A DNA stretch of 8,944 bases. It comes from an uncultured Elusimicrobiales bacterium. Lineage in GTDB: Bacteria; Elusimicrobiota; Elusimicrobia; Elusimicrobiales; Elusimicrobiaceae. The position numbers and the translations under genes were made by a program. Position 1 is the first letter of the stretch. The number at the start of each line of letters is the position of its first letter. A model generated the notes under the pieces. The model saw only the letters and a list, made by a program, of their open reading frames with translations. It was not told the origin of the DNA and did not search any database. The stretch is from assembly GCA_944325235.1 (NCBI GenBank), contig CALUZE010000047.1, positions 1 through 8,944 of the forward strand, in the 5' to 3' direction. Shown here in pieces: positions 1 to 5,424 of the stretch.

Positions 1-1
1 A

Positions 2-40
2 AATTATTATCCCGGAGCAGAACTCCAAAAAATTCAATAA
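2..40 (+). CDS. C-terminal end of a SpoIID/LytB-like protein (partial)
   Basis: Only the last 12 codons are in the window. The frame reads NYYPGAELQKIQ followed by TAA at 38-40, one base before the queA ATG. A terminal YYPG(T/A)EL segment is typical, as I recall it, of SpoIID/LytB-domain proteins. These are glycan-acting enzymes or amidase enhancers that work on peptidoglycan outside the cytoplasm. Genes of this family lie directly upstream of queA in several bacterial lineages, which supports the call. Twelve residues are too few for certainty, and a different upstream gene is possible. The tight spacing suggests that queA is cotranscribed with it and translationally coupled to it. Confidence 0.5.
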   Translation, partial: NYYPGAELQKIQ

Positions 41-41
41 T

Positions 42-1079
42 ATGGCATTTGAACGCTTTAAAAAACTGAACTTGGAACCGCTGATTGCCAAACAACCAGC
101 CACCCCGCGCGACAGCTCGCGCCAAATGGTGCTCCACCGCGACACGCACACCATTGAACACCGCATCTTCCGCGATATTCACGAGTATTTCAACCCCGGC
201 GACGCCCTGGTGATTAACAACACCAAAGTCTTCCCCGCCAAGTTGTTTGCCCACAAGCCCACCGGCGGCAAGGTGGAAGTGCTGCTGGTCCGCCCGCTGC
301 AAAAGCCCAACATCTGGGCCGTTTTAACGCGCGATTACAAAGACGGCATCACACTGGATTTTGGCGACGGTCTGCAAGCCAAAGTAACCGGCAAGACCGA
401 AAACAACGAAGCCATTTTGGAATTTAACCAAGACGACATTTTGCCGTTCTGCAACGCCCACGGGCTGATGCCCCTGCCCCAATACATTGAAAAAGCCCGC
501 AAGCACGACGGAATGACCCCCAGCATCGCTACGGACAAGGACCGCTACCAAACCGTATACGCCAAATACACGGGCTCGATCGCGGCGCCGACGGCGGGGT
601 TTCACTTCACGCCGGAACTCTTGCAAAAGCTGAAAGATAAAGGCGTAAAAATTTGCTACATCACTCTGCATGTGGGTTGGGGAACGTTTAAACCCCTGCG
701 CGGCGAGCCGGAACAGCACCATATGCTGGCCGAACTGGGCGAAGTGTCCCCCGAAACGGCCGACACGCTAAATGCCGTACGCGCGGCCGGCAAGCGGGTG
801 TTTTCCTGCGGCACCACCAGCACCCGCACGCTGGAAAGCTTTACGGACGACAACCACATCACCCACCCGGGCAAAAAATGGACCGATTTGTTTATCTATC
901 CCGGATACAAATTTAAAGCCATTGACTGCCTGATTACCAACTTTCACTTCCCGGACTCTACGCCCTTGTGCATGACGTCGGCTTTCGCCGGGGAAGATTT
1001 CATCTACGAGGCCTACCTGCAAGCGGTGGAAAAGAAATACCGCTTCTACTCGTTTGGCGACAGTATGATGATTTTGTAG
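42..1079 (+). CDS. queA: S-adenosylmethionine:tRNA ribosyltransferase-isomerase (QueA)
   Basis: QueA transfers and rearranges the ribosyl group of S-adenosylmethionine onto preQ1 already inserted in tRNA position 34, giving epoxyqueuosine. It is a cytoplasmic late step of queuosine synthesis. The 345 residues are close to the usual length (about 340-356). Family blocks are present in order: NPGDALVINNTKVFPA (51-66), GGKVEVLL (75-82), GLMPLPQYI (141-149), RYQTVYA (168-174), GSIAAPTAGFHF (178-189), TLHVGWGTFKP (208-218), CGTTSTRTLES (256-266), FIYPGY (284-289), ITNFHFPDST (298-307) and the tail KYRFYSFGDSMMI. No Shine-Dalgarno sequence lies close to the ATG. The nearest GGAG is about 24 bases away, so start by coupling to the stop at 38-40 is likely. 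The frame stays open upstream into the window edge, but family alignment favours this Met. Confidence 0.96.
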   Translation: MAFERFKKLNLEPLIAKQPATPRDSSRQMVLHRDTHTIEHRIFRDIHEYFNPGDALVINNTKVFPAKLFAHKPTGGKVEVLLVRPLQKPNIWAVLTRDYKDGITLDFGDGLQAKVTGKTENNEAILEFNQDDILPFCNAHGLMPLPQYIEKARKHDGMTPSIATDKDRYQTVYAKYTGSIAAPTAGFHFTPELLQKLKDKGVKICYITLHVGWGTFKPLRGEPEQHHMLAELGEVSPETADTLNAVRAAGKRVFSCGTTSTRTLESFTDDNHITHPGKKWTDLFIYPGYKFKAIDCLITNFHFPDSTPLCMTSAFAGEDFIYEAYLQAVEKKYRFYSFGDSMMIL

Positions 1080-1097
1080 TTTTTGCCGAACAAAAAT

Positions 1098-1128
1098 AAA
1101 ACGCCCCGGCTTTCGCCGGGGGCGTTTT
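1098..1128. terminator. Bidirectional Rho-independent terminator between queA and the prepilin gene
   Basis: The left arm AAAACGCCCCGGC (1098-1110) pairs with GCCGGGGGCGTTTT (1115-1128) around the loop TTTC, with one unpaired G. On the plus strand the hairpin ends in TTTT, 18 bases after the queA stop. On the minus strand it is followed by TTTTATTTTT, so it also suits transcripts of the convergent prepilin gene, whose stop is about 85 bases away. Confidence 0.85.
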
Positions 1129-1212
1129 GATTGCCATACAAACAGAATTGCTGCCTTTACAAGCAAAACTTTCTTCTTTTAGAAATATTTTAAATAAACC
1201 TTGATACTGATT

Positions 1213-2295
1213 TCAATCTTTTACTCTATTACAATAGAGTTCTTCAATACAACCCATATTAACAGTTACGGTTGCCTTTCCATCTGGGGCATAGTAGAGG
1301 CAATAGTGAGTAGGCATTTCATCTTCAATTCCTGCAGCATTTTTATCGGCTGACGCTTGCGCCTGTGCAGCATATTCTTGTAAAGAACCACAAGTGTTAA
1401 GGTCTGGTCCCGGGCCCCAAGCGGACACTTCATGGTATATATCATCAGAAGACACCCACTTATTTCTCAAATAATCCATATTTTCCCTCGGGGTAGGGAA
1501 CTTATCATAACACTCCACAAGAGTCCAATGACACTCATAGTGCTCAGTTTTTTCCCCACATTCTTCGGCCGTTTTGCTGCAGGAGCCCCACTCGCCGCTT
1601 GTCCATGCACCGGTTGACGTATCACACGCTACCGTACGGGTCTGGACGCCGCAGCCATTACAAGTCTGTTGGCTTTCCGGTTTCGTTCCGGTACAAGAGC
1701 AGGTGCAATCCCCCGTCCAAATGCCCGTTTCCCACTGGCCCGTTGTTGTATTGCACGATACGGAACGCGTCTGCGTGCCGCACCCGTTGGAACAAGCCTG
1801 GCTGGATACAGGCTTTGCGCCGCTGCATCCTTGCGAAGCGACCGTTCCCGCGCATTCAATGCCGCTTTGGTAATCCCCAAACGCGGTCAATTCCGAGCAC
1901 AGCGGATAATCTTTATTTAATTTGGCACATTCTTCAGCGCTTTCGCAGCAAAGGCGCCCGTCGCGGTACGAAGGCATTTCCAGGGTGTAGCTGTATTTCC
2001 CTTTGCTCTGCGCTTTAATACCAGTAGAGGTAGCTATGTACGTAAAGTTCTTTGTATCCGTATGCGGGATAATATCCGACATTTTGGCCAGATCGGTTAA
2101 ATAATTTTTATCCAAAGCACAGCGTTTTTCCTGTTCGGTACGAATGGCCGCCATCAACTCCTCGGCTTCCGTTGTCTTGCGGGTTTCCACCACTTTATTA
2201 AATTTAGGCAATACTACCGCCGCCAATACGCCTATTACCACAACCACCACCAACAATTCGGTTAAAGTAAAGGCTTTTTTCTTTTTGAAAGTCAT
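1213..2295 (-). CDS. Type IV prepilin-like protein with two Cys-rich TSP1-like repeats
   Basis: The N-terminus is a class III (prepilin) signal: four Lys, then A8|F9-T-L-T-E13, with Glu at +5 of the mature protein, followed by a hydrophobic helix to about residue 30. Cleavage by a PilD-type peptidase is expected after Ala8 (Gly is commoner at -1). Residues 31-115 look like an ordinary pseudopilin body. Beyond it lies a Cys-rich extension with 24 Cys in the whole protein. Residues 157-197 and 201-239 are two copies of a unit with the order C-x-G-x-K-P, GCG-x-QTR-x-V-x-C, then W-x4-W and a closing Cys. The QTR/Trp/Cys spacing resembles thrombospondin type-1 repeats with an insertion. Residues 247-360 form a C-terminal domain I do not recognise, encoded by markedly AT-richer DNA. 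AGGAGG lies 5 bases before the ATG. No pilus assembly gene is nearby, so this is probably a minor or decorated (pseudo)pilin exposed at the surface. The substrate or partner is unknown. Confidence 0.85.
   Translation of the reverse strand: MTFKKKKAFTLTELLVVVVVIGVLAAVVLPKFNKVVETRKTTEAEELMAAIRTEQEKRCALDKNYLTDLAKMSDIIPHTDTKNFTYIATSTGIKAQSKGKYSYTLEMPSYRDGRLCCESAEECAKLNKDYPLCSELTAFGDYQSGIECAGTVASQGCSGAKPVSSQACSNGCGTQTRSVSCNTTTGQWETGIWTGDCTCSCTGTKPESQQTCNGCGVQTRTVACDTSTGAWTSGEWGSCSKTAEECGEKTEHYECHWTLVECYDKFPTPRENMDYLRNKWVSSDDIYHEVSAWGPGPDLNTCGSLQEYAAQAQASADKNAAGIEDEMPTHYCLYYAPDGKATVTVNMGCIEELYCNRVKD
1579..1827 (-). repeat. Two-copy Cys/Trp-rich protein repeat in the prepilin gene
   Basis: Copy 1 is encoded at 1705-1827 (residues 157-197) and copy 2 at 1579-1695 (residues 201-239). 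Shared landmarks are C-x-G-x-K-P, then GCG-x-QTR-x-V-x-C, then TTTG or TSTG with W-x4-W-x2/3-C. The copies differ at many residues, so the duplication is not very recent, or the copies were acquired separately. The arrangement suggests a disulfide-stapled, stackable module. Confidence 0.8.
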
Positions 2296-2300
2296 CCGCC

Positions 2301-2306
2301 CCTCCT
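2301..2306 (-). promoter_or_regulatory. Strong ribosome binding site of the prepilin gene
   Basis: On the minus strand the sequence is a perfect AGGAGG followed by 5 bases and the ATG at 2295. It fixes the start of the prepilin gene and is the strongest Shine-Dalgarno sequence in the window, since queA, tgt and folC have none nearby. Confidence 0.85.
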
Positions 2307-2319
2307 GCCGTAAGGCCCC

Positions 2320-2355
2320 GCCAAATATAGCTGAATGTGAAAAACATTATTTGGC
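2320..2355 (-). promoter_or_regulatory. Inverted repeat at the prepilin transcription start (operator or 5' UTR hairpin)
   Basis: GCCAAATA at 2320-2327 is the exact reverse complement of TATTTGGC at 2348-2355, and inside it AATGT (2334-2338) pairs with ACATT (2344-2348). The element begins right after the -10 box and ends 13 bases before the Shine-Dalgarno sequence. It could be a repressor site on DNA or a hairpin in the leader. The sequence alone does not decide between these. Confidence 0.5.
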
Positions 2356-2361
2356 ATTATA
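2356..2361 (-). promoter_or_regulatory. Putative -10 box (TATAAT) of the prepilin gene
   Basis: A perfect TATAAT on the minus strand, preceded by a very AT-rich tract (runs of A and T at about 2362-2390) that could act as an UP-like element. No good -35 hexamer is seen at 16-18 bases. The predicted start would lie near 2349, giving a leader of about 55 bases. Confidence 0.5.
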
Positions 2362-2510
2362 ATTTTTTTAAAATATACTAAAAAAACTTTATAAAATCAA
2401 GAAATACAGGTCACGCAATTGCCCTCTTTTTTCTTTCCGGGCAAGCACTCCGGGAGGGGCGTGTGTGCCACGTTAGGCCTTCCCGCACACCAAAAGCCAA
2501 AAAGCAGATA

Positions 2511-2519
2511 TGGTAAAAT
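2511..2519 (+). promoter_or_regulatory. Extended -10 promoter of tgt, immediately before the start codon
   Basis: TGG-TAAAAT matches the extended -10 pattern TGn-TAnAAT. A -35 box is not evident 17 bases upstream (CAAAAG), as is common for extended -10 promoters. Transcription would begin about 6-7 bases after the box, at or next to the ATG at 2526. Together with the absence of any Shine-Dalgarno sequence, this suggests a leaderless transcript. Confidence 0.45.
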
Positions 2520-2525
2520 ATAAGT

Positions 2526-3695
2526 ATGATTTCCCCTTTTCACATCCTAGCTAAAGATTCCCGTTCCAAAGCCCGCACCGGCATTTTGTACACCAAGCAC
2601 GGCGCGGTGCATACGCCGGTGTTTATGCCGGTTGCCACGCAGGCCTGCGTAAAAGCCCTGACGGACGAAGATTTAAAAAACGCCGGGGCCGAATGTCTGC
2701 TGTCCAACACCTATCACTTGTATCTGCGCCCGACGACCAAAATTCTGCAGCAAATGGGCGGCATACATAAATTTATGCATTGGGACGGCAGCGTGCTGAC
2801 CGACTCGGGCGGATTTCAGGTATACAGTTTGTCCAAATTCCGCAAAATCCGCGAAGAAGGCGTCACCTTCCAATCCCACCACGACGGCAGCAAACACCTT
2901 TTTACGCCCGAAAACGTCATCCAGTTTGAAAGCGAAATTGATTCCGACATCTGGACCATGCTGGACGTGTGCATCCACGCCAAGGACCCGGCCAAACACG
3001 ACGCGCGCGAAGCCCTGAACCTCACCAAACGCTGGGCCGAACGCGCCGCCAAAGCCTACGAACGGACCGTCCCCGAGCAGCACATCACCCAAAACGCGGA
3101 CGGCAGCTTTCAGGTGGACAACTCACTTTTGTTTGGCATTATCCAAGGGGCCATTTTCCCCGATTTGCGCAAAGAAGCCGCACGGCATATGGCGTCGCTT
3201 CCGACGCACGGCTACTGCATCGGCGGGCTTTCGTTGGGCGAAACGCTGGAACAGATGAACGAGTCCGTCTTGGCCGTAACCGAAAACCTGCCCGAAGGGA
3301 AACCCCGCTATTTTATGGGCCTCGGAACGCCGGTGGAAATTTTAAACTCCATTGAACGCGGCGTGGATATGTTTGACTGCGTTTGGCCCACGCGCGTAGC
3401 CCGCAACGGCATGGCCATGACCAGCACCGGCCGCGTGAACATCAAAAACGCCGAATACCGCACGCAGGACATCCCGCTGGACCCGGAATGCGACTGCTAC
3501 ACCTGCCGCCGCTATTCCCGCGCGTATTTGTGCCATTTGTACCGCTCGGCGGAACTCACCAGCCACCGCCTGATGAGCATACACAACATTCGCTTTTTAA
3601 TCCGCCTGATGGAACGCGCCCGACAAGCCATTGCTGACGGCACGTTCCTGGAGTTTAAAGACGAAGTCATCGCCAAATACCAAAACTTCAAATAA
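2526..3695 (+). CDS. tgt: Queuine/preQ1 tRNA-guanine transglycosylase (Tgt)
   Basis: Tgt exchanges guanine 34 of GUN-anticodon tRNAs for preQ1, the step before QueA. The protein is 389 residues, near the bacterial norm (about 375-390). Visible blocks are TPVFMPVATQ (30-39), LSNTYHLYLRP (59-69), LTDSGGFQVYSL (91-102, with Asp93 the expected general acid/base), FGIIQGAIFPDLR (203-215), IGGLSLGE (232-239) and RGVDMFDCVWPTR (278-290). Asp284 aligns with the nucleophile Asp280 of the Zymomonas enzyme by its fixed 38-residue distance to the first zinc Cys. The zinc ligands are C322, C324, C327 and H353. A polar insertion at about 180-200 is tolerated in the family. The start is supported by alignment of the N-terminus (HILAKDSRSKARTG) and by the promoter just upstream. 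It is convergent with the small membrane protein gene. Confidence 0.97.
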   Translation: MISPFHILAKDSRSKARTGILYTKHGAVHTPVFMPVATQACVKALTDEDLKNAGAECLLSNTYHLYLRPTTKILQQMGGIHKFMHWDGSVLTDSGGFQVYSLSKFRKIREEGVTFQSHHDGSKHLFTPENVIQFESEIDSDIWTMLDVCIHAKDPAKHDAREALNLTKRWAERAAKAYERTVPEQHITQNADGSFQVDNSLLFGIIQGAIFPDLRKEAARHMASLPTHGYCIGGLSLGETLEQMNESVLAVTENLPEGKPRYFMGLGTPVEILNSIERGVDMFDCVWPTRVARNGMAMTSTGRVNIKNAEYRTQDIPLDPECDCYTCRRYSRAYLCHLYRSAELTSHRLMSIHNIRFLIRLMERARQAIADGTFLEFKDEVIAKYQNFK

Positions 3696-3718
3696 CAAAA
3701 CAAATGGTATTTCCCATT

Positions 3719-3752
3719 AAAAAACCGGAACGGATAACCGCTCCGGTTTTTT
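3719..3752. terminator. Rho-independent terminator of tgt (bidirectional)
   Basis: AAAAAACCGGA (3719-3729) and CGG (3731-3733) pair across the loop ATAA with CCG (3738-3740) and TCCGGTTTTTT (3742-3752), with a single A-C mismatch. The hairpin begins 24 bases after the tgt stop. The A-run on the other side makes it functional on the minus strand as well. Confidence 0.9.
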
Positions 3753-3757
3753 GACAT

Positions 3758-3781
3758 AAAAAATCCCGGGTCACCGCCGGG
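3758..3781 (-). terminator. Second terminator-like hairpin for the minus-strand genes
   Basis: On the minus strand CCCGG (3781-3777) pairs with CCGGG (3769-3765) over a 7-base loop, followed by A and a six-T run (3763-3758). The stem is short but GC-rich. It follows the stronger hairpin at 3785-3807 and probably serves as a backup. Confidence 0.6.
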
Positions 3782-3784
3782 CAT

Positions 3785-3807
3785 AAAAAACCCCGCACCG
3801 GGCGGGG
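3785..3807 (-). terminator. Rho-independent terminator of the ddl/membrane-protein unit
   Basis: On the minus strand CCCCGC pairs with GCGGGG around CCGGT and is followed by six T (3790-3785). The stem begins 8 bases after the stop codon of the small membrane protein gene. Confidence 0.85.
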
Positions 3808-3815
3808 AAATAAAA

Positions 3816-4292
3816 TTACTTGGCAACGGCTTCCGGGCCGGGCCCCGCTGCGGGAGTTTCCTTTTTGGAGGCCGGTTTAGGCAACAGCGAAAACAGCGCA
3901 TAGGCGCTAAGCATTTGCAGCGTAAACGCGGCCGACGTGAACACATATTTATAAACCGTCAGCATTTCCACCGTCGGTTCCGGGCCCACCGTCACGTACA
4001 GCTGCCCCAACACCCGCAAAAGCGGCACAAACGTAAAATCCGCATTGGTCCACAGGGCCAGCACCCCTTGCAGGGCGGTCAAAACCCACACGTAGCGTTC
4101 TTTTAGCAGGATAAACACCACCTGCGCCACATACAACAGCCAAAAGCCCAAATGCAGCCGCAGCAAAATGCCGTCCGAGGATAAATCCCTCCCCACCAGC
4201 AACGTGCTTACGCCCGCCCCAAACAGGCAAAATACCAAAATAATTTTTACCCAAATGTTCAGGCTAAAAAAACGGTTAATCAGTTTATCCAT
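3816..4292 (-). CDS. Small polytopic membrane protein of unknown function
   Basis: I do not recognise the family. The product is 158 residues. Hydrophobic stretches at about 13-33, 42-63, 67-82 and 113-137 suggest four membrane helices, and a fifth weaker stretch lies at about 87-101. The cytoplasm-like tail (138-158) is rich in Pro, Ala, Gly and Lys. The chosen start (ATG at 4292) is one base after the ddl stop and has AGG four bases upstream. A longer in-frame start at 4349 lies inside ddl and adds 19 basic residues that do not look like a natural N-terminus. The 1-base spacing implies cotranslation with ddl, and the terminator directly downstream makes it the last gene of the unit. A link to envelope biogenesis is only inferred from position. 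Confidence 0.75.
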   Translation of the reverse strand: MDKLINRFFSLNIWVKIILVFCLFGAGVSTLLVGRDLSSDGILLRLHLGFWLLYVAQVVFILLKERYVWVLTALQGVLALWTNADFTFVPLLRVLGQLYVTVGPEPTVEMLTVYKYVFTSAAFTLQMLSAYALFSLLPKPASKKETPAAGPGPEAVAK

Positions 4293-4293
4293 A

Positions 4294-5367
4294 TTACCTG
4301 GAAAGCGACAAAGCCGCTTTGCGCGCGTGTCTTTCCCGCGCCAGTTCAATCAGCCGGTCCAAAATCCGGCCGTAATCTTCGCCGCTGGCTTCAAACAGCT
4401 GCGGGAAAAGGCTGGTGTGGCTCATACCGGGCAACGTGTTAATTTCCGAGAAATAGTACGAACCGTCTTCATCCATCAAAAAGTCCACCCGCGCCAGCCC
4501 GCTGCCCCGCAGGGCGCGGAAGATGTTTTCGCTGTCGCGGCGCATTTGGGCGGCGGTTTCGGGCGCAATATCGGCCGGAACCTTGGTTTCGCACCCGCCG
4601 GCTACGATGTACTTGGCGTTGTAGTCAAAAAATTCCCCCGCCAGGGAGCGCAACTCCCCGCAGGCGGAAGATACTACGCGGGTTTCGTCGCCATATAACG
4701 CACAGAAAATTTCGCGTGCGTGGTCCACGCCTTTTTCAATCATCACATCCGTATCAAATTGCAGGGCAAAGGCCACGGCTTCGTGCAGGTCTTTCAAGTC
4801 TTTTACTTTGCGTACCCCGACCGAAGACCCCAACCGCACCGGTTTTACAAATACGGGCAGACCCGTTTGGCTGACCCATTTTTCCAGCTCGGCGCGGTCG
4901 TACGGTTTAAATTTGGAAACCACCCGATACGGCAAAATCGGCGCGCCGGATTCGCGGGCCATCAGCTTGGCGATTTCTTTGTCCATCCCCATGGCCGAGG
5001 GCAACACCCCGCACCCGACATACGGCACGTCCAGCGTTTCCAAAAAGCCTTGCATGGTGCCGTCTTCGCAATTGGTGCCGTGCAGCACCGGGAACACGAC
5101 GTCCGCCTTTATCGCCCAGGAGCCGTCCGGCGCCGCCACATGGGCGTCCGCCCGCAGTACGGGCGTTACCGGCACATCCTGCGGGGTTTGCGGCCCGCAT
5201 TTTTGCTGCAGGAACCAATAGCCTTGCTTGCTGATAAAAATAGGATAAATTTGGTATTTGTCTTTTTGAGCGGCCAACATGTCGCAAACGGTTTGCGCAC
5301 TGTGGACGGACACTTCATGCTCGGTGGATTTACCGCCGTACAACACCACTACTTTTAATACTGACAT
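4294..5367 (-). CDS. ddl: D-alanine--D-alanine ligase (Ddl)
   Basis: Ddl is a cytoplasmic ATP-grasp ligase that makes the D-Ala-D-Ala dipeptide for peptidoglycan stems. It has 357 residues from the chosen Met. Visible motifs are LYGGKSTEHEVS (9-20), HGTNCEDGTMQG (96-107), GVLPSAMGMDK (120-130), VKPVRLGSSVG (174-184), FFDYNAKY (246-253), RVDF (293-296) and EINTLPGMSHTSL (308-320). The substrate triad of E. coli DdlB (Glu15, Ser150, Tyr216) corresponds to Glu16, Ser181 and Tyr253. Keeping Tyr at the last position predicts D-Ala rather than D-lactate specificity. Metal ligands Glu308 and Asn310 are present. Cys100 replaces the usual Gly in HGxxGEDG. The start at 5367 has AAGGG 7 bases upstream. 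An alternative start at 5406 would lie inside a terminator-like hairpin and adds residues foreign to the family. Confidence 0.95.
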   Translation of the reverse strand: MSVLKVVVLYGGKSTEHEVSVHSAQTVCDMLAAQKDKYQIYPIFISKQGYWFLQQKCGPQTPQDVPVTPVLRADAHVAAPDGSWAIKADVVFPVLHGTNCEDGTMQGFLETLDVPYVGCGVLPSAMGMDKEIAKLMARESGAPILPYRVVSKFKPYDRAELEKWVSQTGLPVFVKPVRLGSSVGVRKVKDLKDLHEAVAFALQFDTDVMIEKGVDHAREIFCALYGDETRVVSSACGELRSLAGEFFDYNAKYIVAGGCETKVPADIAPETAAQMRRDSENIFRALRGSGLARVDFLMDEDGSYYFSEINTLPGMSHTSLFPQLFEASGEDYGRILDRLIELARERHARKAALSLSR

Positions 5368-5385
5368 ATTTTTTCCCTTCTGTTT

Positions 5386-5412
5386 AAAAGGCCTGATGAA
5401 AATCATCAGGCC
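5386..5412 (-). terminator. Perfect 10-bp hairpin with T-run between the coiled-coil gene and ddl
   Basis: GGCCTGATGA (5390-5399) and TCATCAGGCC (5403-5412) are exact reverse complements separated by three bases. On the minus strand the hairpin starts 12 bases after the coiled-coil stop and is followed by TTTT (5389-5386). Only 18 bases separate the T-run from the ddl ATG. The T-run is short, so partial readthrough into ddl is plausible. Confidence 0.75.
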
Positions 5413-5424
5413 CAGCTAAAAATT

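Noticed and set aside
1223..1240. Exact inverted repeat ACTCTATT-AC-AATAGAGT at the 3' end of the prepilin gene as a terminator
   Set aside because: It lies inside the last codons, its stem is AT-rich with a two-base spacer, and no T-run follows on the minus strand. The terminator at 1098-1128 is far better.
1629..2018. Several overlapping plus-strand and alternative minus-strand frames in the repeat region of the prepilin gene
   Set aside because: They are shadows of the Cys/Trp-rich repeats. None has a ribosome site or recognisable domain, and the prepilin frame is continuous through the region.
2400..2525. preQ1 riboswitch upstream of tgt
   Set aside because: The conserved preQ1-I core and A-rich tail are not present on the plus strand, and the likely promoter lies downstream of this stretch, so it would not be in the tgt transcript. 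No other riboswitch class was recognised.
4720..5358. 212-codon plus-strand frame opposite ddl
   Set aside because: The minus-strand frame is an unmistakable Ddl. The antisense product is rich in His, Arg, Gln and Gly with no motif and is a shadow.
4900..5367. Possible D-Ala-D-lactate (vancomycin-resistance type) ligase, because of the Phe pair in FFDYNAKY
   Set aside because: The specificity residue of E. coli DdlB is Tyr216, the last Tyr of the block, and it is kept as Tyr253. Phe247 aligns with Tyr210 instead. The sequence predicts an ordinary D-Ala-D-Ala ligase.
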